This document shows positions 41,901-46,597 of a stretch of 46,597 nucleotides of DNA, piece after piece. A program made the translations under genes and the position numbers. The notes beneath the pieces were generated by a model that made no database searches, was not told the origin of the DNA, and was given only the letters and a program-made list of their open reading frames with translations. This DNA is from Lingula anatina (lineage: Eukaryota > Brachiopoda > Lingulata > Lingulida > Lingulidae): the NCBI RefSeq assembly GCF_001039355.2, contig NW_019775522.1, positions 1 to 46,597 of the forward strand, written 5' to 3'. Numbering within the stretch: position 1 is the first letter of the stretch; each line of letters starts with the position of its first letter.

Positions 41901-42470
41901 ACTGTGTTTTTCTGGCAGGAAATAGGTTCACAAGAGCCACAAATAAAGTATATCTGTCGACTTTTGGTTGTTTTTCTATTTTCCCTCAAAAATTGACGGC
42001 CATATTGAAAATGCTCAAAGTCTTGGAAGTAGACACCAAGCTAACTTAACCTTTCTAGCCCTAAAGGATGGTTTTCTGTAATGAATGTTTACAGGAAAGA
42101 TCATTGCAGGGTTCGACTATTTAGTATATGGGAGTCAGTATAGATATTCGCATGTATTGTGCAATATCACCCAGTGACGACATCATGACGTCATTATAAC
42201 TGTTATACATGTGCACAGTAAGTGTATATTTCTCACATTTATTCATATTATCATAATTAACGCCGGTAGTGCTCATTTAAGGGAATTTTGAATGTACGTA
42301 AAAATGCTGAATCAGCATATTTTAAGAAAGCCGCTCATCCGGGTACTTGTGAATTTTGGAATTGCCCCCCGATCCAAAATTGACAAACACCCAATGGTCA
42401 TTCATCGTGGAAAGTTTCATGCTTTTATCACTTTTTGCACAATTTTTTGGCTTAGCCGCCTAACTATATA
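38935..42470. mobile_element. Large foldback-type element, about 3.5 kb
   Basis: Two long inverted arms: left about 38935-39575, right about 41845-42470. For example, left 39003-39048 (CCACGATGAATGACCATTGG...) is the reverse complement of 42366-42411, and the segments GCAATATCACCCAGTGACG and ACAAATAAAGTATATCTGTCG on the right match inverted copies on the left. Inside the left half, parts of the arm recur (GGCTGCCAATTTTTACG..., GGCCACCAAAACAGTACG at about 39910-40120). The centre holds degenerate tandem repeats. There is no transposase-like open frame. Long repetitive arms fit foldback or Galileo-like non-autonomous DNA transposons. The exact ends and target duplication are not clear. Confidence 0.75.
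40480..41440. repeat. Degenerate tandem repeat core of the foldback element
   Basis: Recurring phrases GATCCGAGCGAGACGAGAAG, GGCAATTT(T/A)CATATTCGTT, AAGGGA(T/C)TT(T/C)G(T/C)C and AGATCGTCAGCGG(G/T)AGAT return every 65-90 bases in two clusters (40480-40745 and 41160-41440). It is GC- and CpG-rich compared with its surroundings. Open frames across it are products of the repeat. Confidence 0.65.
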
Positions 42471-42810
42471 TAGCTCACAGTCACACCTAAATTCCTCACA
42501 ATGGGTAATACATACCGTGATAAAGTGAATTGTGTCCTTTGTTGCTCTGGAAAGTTTTCTCTTACTTTTGTGCTCCAAAGCCATTTTCACACAAAATCTT
42601 TTTCGCGTCCTCACTCCATGCTGATTTAGTCAGACTATGTAAGCCTGTTTATGGAAGGGAAAACGGACTCAGTACAGGTGATCGGGTCGGATATGAAATA
42701 ACATCTTCCGGATGTGGAGGTTTGAAACGCAGCAACTGTTTCACAATGTGCAGTACAGTGGTGATATAAGTGTCACTGGCATTTTATGTTGTAATGTTGA
42801 AATAGTAGCT

Positions 42811-43773
42811 ATGCAGCGTGCTAATTCGTCTGTGCAGGCAGCTAAGCAGAGATTGAAGCAGTTCCCAGTGGCCTTGAAAGAATGTAGGACTGAGGTAATT
42901 CGATGTGAGAACGTTGCATCTCTATCTCTCCCACTCTCTCTCTCTCTATACATGTATATATATATATACAGGGGTATATATATATATATGAGTAGTTACA
43001 AAGCCATTGGTTAATTGCAGTGATTTTGAGAAATGTTCTAGAAAATTTGTTTGTATCGTAAATGGTCTAGTTGAAAGGGGTATTTCTTTCTAAATTTATT
43101 TACAAGTTCACTTTATCTTTTAAAAATATTAATAACTTTTTTGGGGTGGGGCTTGGGTGGAAAGTCTGTTTGCTTCTTTTGACACGAGAAATAATTTGGT
43201 GACTGTGATAATTATTAATGCAACTTCAAGTCTTGATTTGACACCATTAATTTCAGATGTCAGCATACGGGAAGTGTGTTTCAGAGAAGGAGGATGTGAA
43301 ATGTAATGATTGCGCCAAAGAGTTCCAGGCTCTGAAGGAATGTTTTAAGAAAACAGTAAGTTAAAAGTGATTTACAGAGAGATAGCATGGAAATAAACAA
43401 TATTTTAAATGTTTTAGCATACTGAAATTTTGTTTTTTGTCAAGTATGTACTATGTAGTGGTAGGTATATGAACAGTTAGTAATGCAACTGCTTACAATT
43501 AAGTTGACAGAACAGAATATGCAACTTAAAAAGGTTGCAGATTTCAAGCAGATGATAAAGCTTTTTAATTTCTTCTTTGCACAGCATTTTTTTTTCATCT
43601 TTAATTCAACAGAATAACATTGGAACTAATTACTTCATTCCCACTGTTCTTCAGTAATAATAAATCGTGTCTTTTAAAACCACAACTTGTTCAACCCTGC
43701 CTTCCATTAACTGTGAACATTTCAGTAATATAAGATTTTTTTTCTTCAGATGCAGAAAGCAGGAAAAAGGTAG
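42811..43773 (+). CDS. NDUFAF8: NDUFAF8-like complex I assembly factor, 3 exons, 68 aa
   Basis: Exons 42811-42894, 43257-43355 and 43750-43773, all phase 0 with GT/AG ends. The spliced protein has a twin CX9C motif: C-RTEMSAYGK-C across the first intron and C-AKEFQALKE-C in exon 2, plus an internal CNDC. Human NDUFAF8 has the same layout (short basic N-terminus, ECRTE/AACGAE, AYGRCV, CAREFEALRSCF) and similar length (74 aa). Such proteins are imported by the MIA40 route into the mitochondrial intermembrane space and fold by disulfides. NDUFAF8 works with NDUFAF5 in complex I assembly. I chose the ATG at 42811 because it fits the family length. The same frame stays open upstream to 42712, so a longer start is not excluded. 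Confidence 0.88.
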
Positions 43774-44934
43774 CAGATAATGAGTGGACATGACTTAAGA
43801 TAGAGAGAAACCAATGCTGCAAATTGGGTCTGGAGGTTTCCATGGTAACATTGCCATTTCACAGAAGTGACAAAGCACAACAGACTAACATATGCCTTGG
43901 CTAAGGCTTGGGTGATTTTAGAAGAAATCTAAGGCATGTCCAGTTATGTTATGCACTCAGACATTTTTATGACAAAAAGGAATTTGGACAGCGGTCATCC
44001 GTCTGATGGAAAACAGCCCTTAAGAACTGTAGAAGTTTTAGTTTTGGGTTTATTTTGCACTTACTTTTGAAACTCTAAGGAGGTTAATATGAGATGTTAT
44101 ATGTCTGAGATTGTTTAAGTGTCCAAACAGTTGGTAGATGTGTTTGCTCATCATGAAGGACTTTATTCAAATAATAGGTGACTTGGCAGTCAAGAAATAT
44201 TAGATAGATCAGGTATTGTCACAGTTGTAAATGAAGTTTTGCAAGGAATTTCACTTACTTTTTACATTATTTATTTGATAAATAAAACTCATGTAAAATA
44301 TAAAGATTACAAATAAACAGATTTTGTTGTCATTTCCTTATTTGTTTTTAAAGGTGTGTTAATTCCAGTTGAGCATTTTTCTTAGTTTTCTACAGACAAG
44401 CTCAGATGCTGTATGTTGATACAGAAGAACAAACAAGCTACAAAAAATCTCAAATATTTCAAAATAAATACCAAGACTTTTTTATTTCTAAATAAAGGGT
44501 AAGATGTCAAGTTAAACCTGCTTTGTGTACCAGTTCATCAACAATGACAATACTTGACAGTTGTCTTTTAATTTTGATTGCACTCTTCATGGGATTAAAG
44601 ATTGGAACATGGCATTCCTTTCTCATGAGAGATATAAAATATTATCAACAGTAGCTCCTTTGATTCATGAAATGTTTGGTATTGTGAATAGGGCTGATGG
44701 CATACTAGTACATTGAACACAAGCACAAAACAAAGCAAATACTATAAGTAAAATATTTTTCATTCCAATCCAACTTTTGCTTCAGCTTATAATATTCTGG
44801 TGAAAAATATACCTTATCACATTATCTTCTATTAATTTATTCTGCTCCACTCTTTGAATAAGTCAACTTTTTTGTTCCAGGTTTTCACAGTCTCAATATA
44901 AATATGCTGCACTATATGAAATGAGGTTCAAATA
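43774..44934. other. 3' UTR and convergent intergenic stretch, no further gene seen
   Basis: Lies between the stop codons of the convergent NDUFAF8-like and PTRHD1 genes. A minus-strand AATAAA (TTTATT at about 44836-44841) could serve PTRHD1. No other gene signal. Confidence 0.5.
44281..44286 (+). terminator. Poly(A) signal AATAAA for the NDUFAF8-like gene
   Basis: AATAAA about 510 bases after the stop, with a second one near 44314. It lies before the convergent PTRHD1 gene. Confidence 0.4.
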
Positions 44935-45709
44935 TCATTTAAAGAGTTTAAACTTTTTAAAATAAGTTTGTATCTCTTCTTTATGGTATGGTTTTGTGGC
45001 AATACATGTTGGTATATTTTCTGGCTGTTCTATCCAAAGATGAAAGTCTTTATTGTCTGAGGTCAGTGACTCTGAAACTTTGGTCAAGCTTTCTTCATCT
45101 TTGGCCTGAAAAGAAAGAAAGAAATTAAATATGAATCTTGCTTGCATTATAATTTCAGAAAGTTTGTTTATATACTAGTATCACAAATCTACAAATGGTG
45201 TGTATGCAATATTTGTGAACAATTATGAATACTAAAATCATAACTAAGAACTAATTATAAGTAACAGTTAAATGAAGATATATACTAATTATTCAAAGAC
45301 AAATCTTTTTCTCACTTGGAAATTACCTAGACTGTTTAAGAGGAACTGTGCGAAAAAAAAAACTACTGAGTCCCTGACCATAAAATGCAAGTTTAAGAAT
45401 AATTATCTAAGTGGATGTCTTGATTCATCTTCTTATTTTATGCTCATAATGAGAAAAAATATATCTACTACTGGATATTACAGATATATTGAAAGAGATC
45501 ACGAAACAATAAATATTTCCCACCTCCAAAACGACTTTATGCATCCGCGTATAATCTTCAGTATATGATTTAACATTAGGATCTTCTCTAAATAGGTACA
45601 TGACGGCAGTACACGCATGGCACGCTTGAGCAATTAACGCCCCTGTTGGCCACTTCAAGTCGCTTCTAATCAGGACATATTGAACAAGAACTGGCGCACT
45701 TTTAGACAT
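44935..45709 (-). CDS. PTRHD1: PTRHD1, peptidyl-tRNA hydrolase-fold protein, 2 exons
   Basis: Exon 1 45709-45524 (from MSKSAPVLVQYVLIRSDLKW), donor GAG|GTGGGA; exon 2 45105-44935 after TTTTCAG. The join is phase 0 and gives 118 aa. The matches to human PTRHD1 (140 aa) are unmistakable: VLVQY-L-R-DL-WP-GAL-AQACHA, RMHKVVLE, then LWIEQPENIPTCIATKPY and a KKFKLFK C-terminus. The PTH2-type fold removes peptides from tRNA in relatives; the cellular role of PTRHD1 is less settled. The frame is open upstream to an ATG at 45811 (34 more residues), but a CRE palindrome in that stretch favours the start at 45709. Convergent with the NDUFAF8-like gene and divergent from the next gene. Confidence 0.92.
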
Positions 45710-45759
45710 GTTGGACCTGCTGCATCGGTTGCTAGCTTTTTCCCGTTTTATCAAGTTGG

Positions 45760-45767
45760 TGACGTCA
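45760..45767. promoter_or_regulatory. CRE palindrome TGACGTCA in the PTRHD1 / downstream gene shared promoter
   Basis: A perfect TGACGTCA about 51 bases upstream of the chosen PTRHD1 ATG and about 285 bases before the ATG of the divergent gene. CREB/ATF sites of this kind are common close to start sites of TATA-less housekeeping promoters. Seen as a motif only. Confidence 0.5.
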
Positions 45768-46051
45768 CTGCGCGAGGACAACAAGGTCGATTTAGAGTAC
45801 GGAGGATTCATTTAGAAAGATGAGTTAGGATATCTAAGGTTTTCGATTTAGCGTAGTATATCTCACCTGTAGCGATAGCTGGCATAGTAAAGAAAGTTTG
45901 CATGGGGTAAACTAAAAGAAGAATTCTCACCTGGAAGCTACCATATTGTTTAAGGAGTTAAGTTCCTGGTCACAGGGCCAAATTCTTCAAAGGAAACATC
46001 AAGATAGTTATCAATATTATGCCGACGTCTAGCACTGACTAGCTTATTACA

Positions 46052-46166
46052 ATGAATTATCTCACACATTTGCGGAAGAGGATTTCTAGAAGCTTTGGAA
46101 TTCGTCTGCTGCAGATGAACCAACAACCCCTGTTGTTACTTTGTTTGCTGTTCGCAGGTCTGGCAG
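46052..46166 (+). CDS. First coding exon of an unidentified secreted or membrane protein, cut by the window end
   Basis: ATG at 46052, in frame with a second ATG at 46115. From the second one the sequence reads MNQQPLLLLCLLFAGLAG, a textbook signal peptide, ending at a GTGAGT donor in phase 1. The first ATG would put 21 basic-rich residues in front, so 46115 may be the working start. No family can be named from this exon. It is head-to-head with PTRHD1 across about 340 bases. Confidence 0.6.
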
Positions 46167-46597
46167 GTGAGTAATCAAACGTTGCATGTAAGTGACTTTG
46201 TCGGTAAACCTCAGATTTCTGTTTTTAATTCTACCTAACTTGTACAACCACAGCTGTACAATGTGTATGCACTGATGGTTACACAGTGGTATATGCTGAA
46301 GGTTACCTCAGTTTGACACGCTTTTTTTTACAAGTTTTAGCCTGCTTTATATCTTGAATCCCACTTGTTATTAATTTAGTTATGGAAGTGAAATATTAAA
46401 CAGAAAATTAAAAGTTATTTCCAAATTGATTATAAGTGGGTTATTGGTGAATTTTCATAATAATCAGTGATACAGAAACTTTATGTGAAAAGAGAGACAT
46501 GTGTCTCCTGTTTCATAAAAATATGAGACACAAGGTTCAAAACAAGGGACACATCATAAACACCATTTTTTATTTCTTTAAAACAAGTTTTATTCTT
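46167..46597 (+). other. First intron of the unidentified gene, running off the window
   Basis: Begins GTGAGTAATC. AT-rich, with no further exon seen before the window ends. Confidence 0.5.

Noticed and set aside
1-46597. A prokaryotic-type defence or biosynthetic system
   Set aside because: The window is intron-rich animal DNA. No operon-like clusters, prophage or defence genes are visible.

Overview
This is a 46.6 kb piece of nuclear DNA from an animal, most likely a marine invertebrate. The evidence is AT-rich sequence, many short exons with GT/AG introns, tRNA-derived SINEs, MITEs, a LINE fragment and an expanded-family TRIM-NHL copy. I cannot name the species from the sequence alone. 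Six isolated single N bases (9597, 21659, 26895, 28083, 32360, 33627) mark assembly joins. Three of them (21659, 26895, 32360) are flanked by near-identical sequence on both sides, as expected when two haplotypes of a very heterozygous genome are laid end to end.

Layout: (1) 390-2724, minus strand: a complete four-exon gene for a divergent CLCC1-like ER channel protein (475 aa). (2) 3.5-4.0 kb: tRNA-derived SINEs, one split by a 188 bp insert with a 9 bp target duplication. (3) 4896-26161, plus strand: a DENND3-type Rab GEF. Splicing 26 phase-consistent exons gives 1321 aa: DENN module, linker, then C-terminal WD40 propeller. Its last seven exons are each present twice, in two blocks each split by an N. 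Exon phases show the copies cannot be read in series, so the reference model uses one copy of each. (4) 30.2-34.65 kb: an intronless TRIM-NHL pseudogene (stops, a frameshift) cut in its NHL region by a 2.6 kb degenerate LINE with a 13 bp target duplication. (5) 36.3-38.4 kb, minus strand: exons of a gene resembling the CARF/ALS2CR8 domain family, with an apparent frameshift. (6) 38.9-42.5 kb: a large foldback-type element with arms of about 0.6 kb and degenerate internal tandem repeats. (7) 42811-43773, plus strand: NDUFAF8-like twin CX9C complex I assembly factor (68 aa, three exons). (8) 44935-45709, minus strand: PTRHD1 (two exons). (9) 46052 to beyond the window, plus strand: first exon of a signal-peptide protein, head-to-head with PTRHD1.

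The genes are unrelated housekeeping genes and not an operon: ER ion homeostasis (CLCC1), Rab activation in membrane traffic (DENND3), complex I assembly (NDUFAF8) and a peptidyl-tRNA-hydrolase-fold protein (PTRHD1). I found no convincing new multi-gene system. The points of most interest are the haplotype-like exon duplications, the nested mobile elements, the foldback element with a CRE palindrome in both arms, and several short or split genes that are visible only after splicing by eye.
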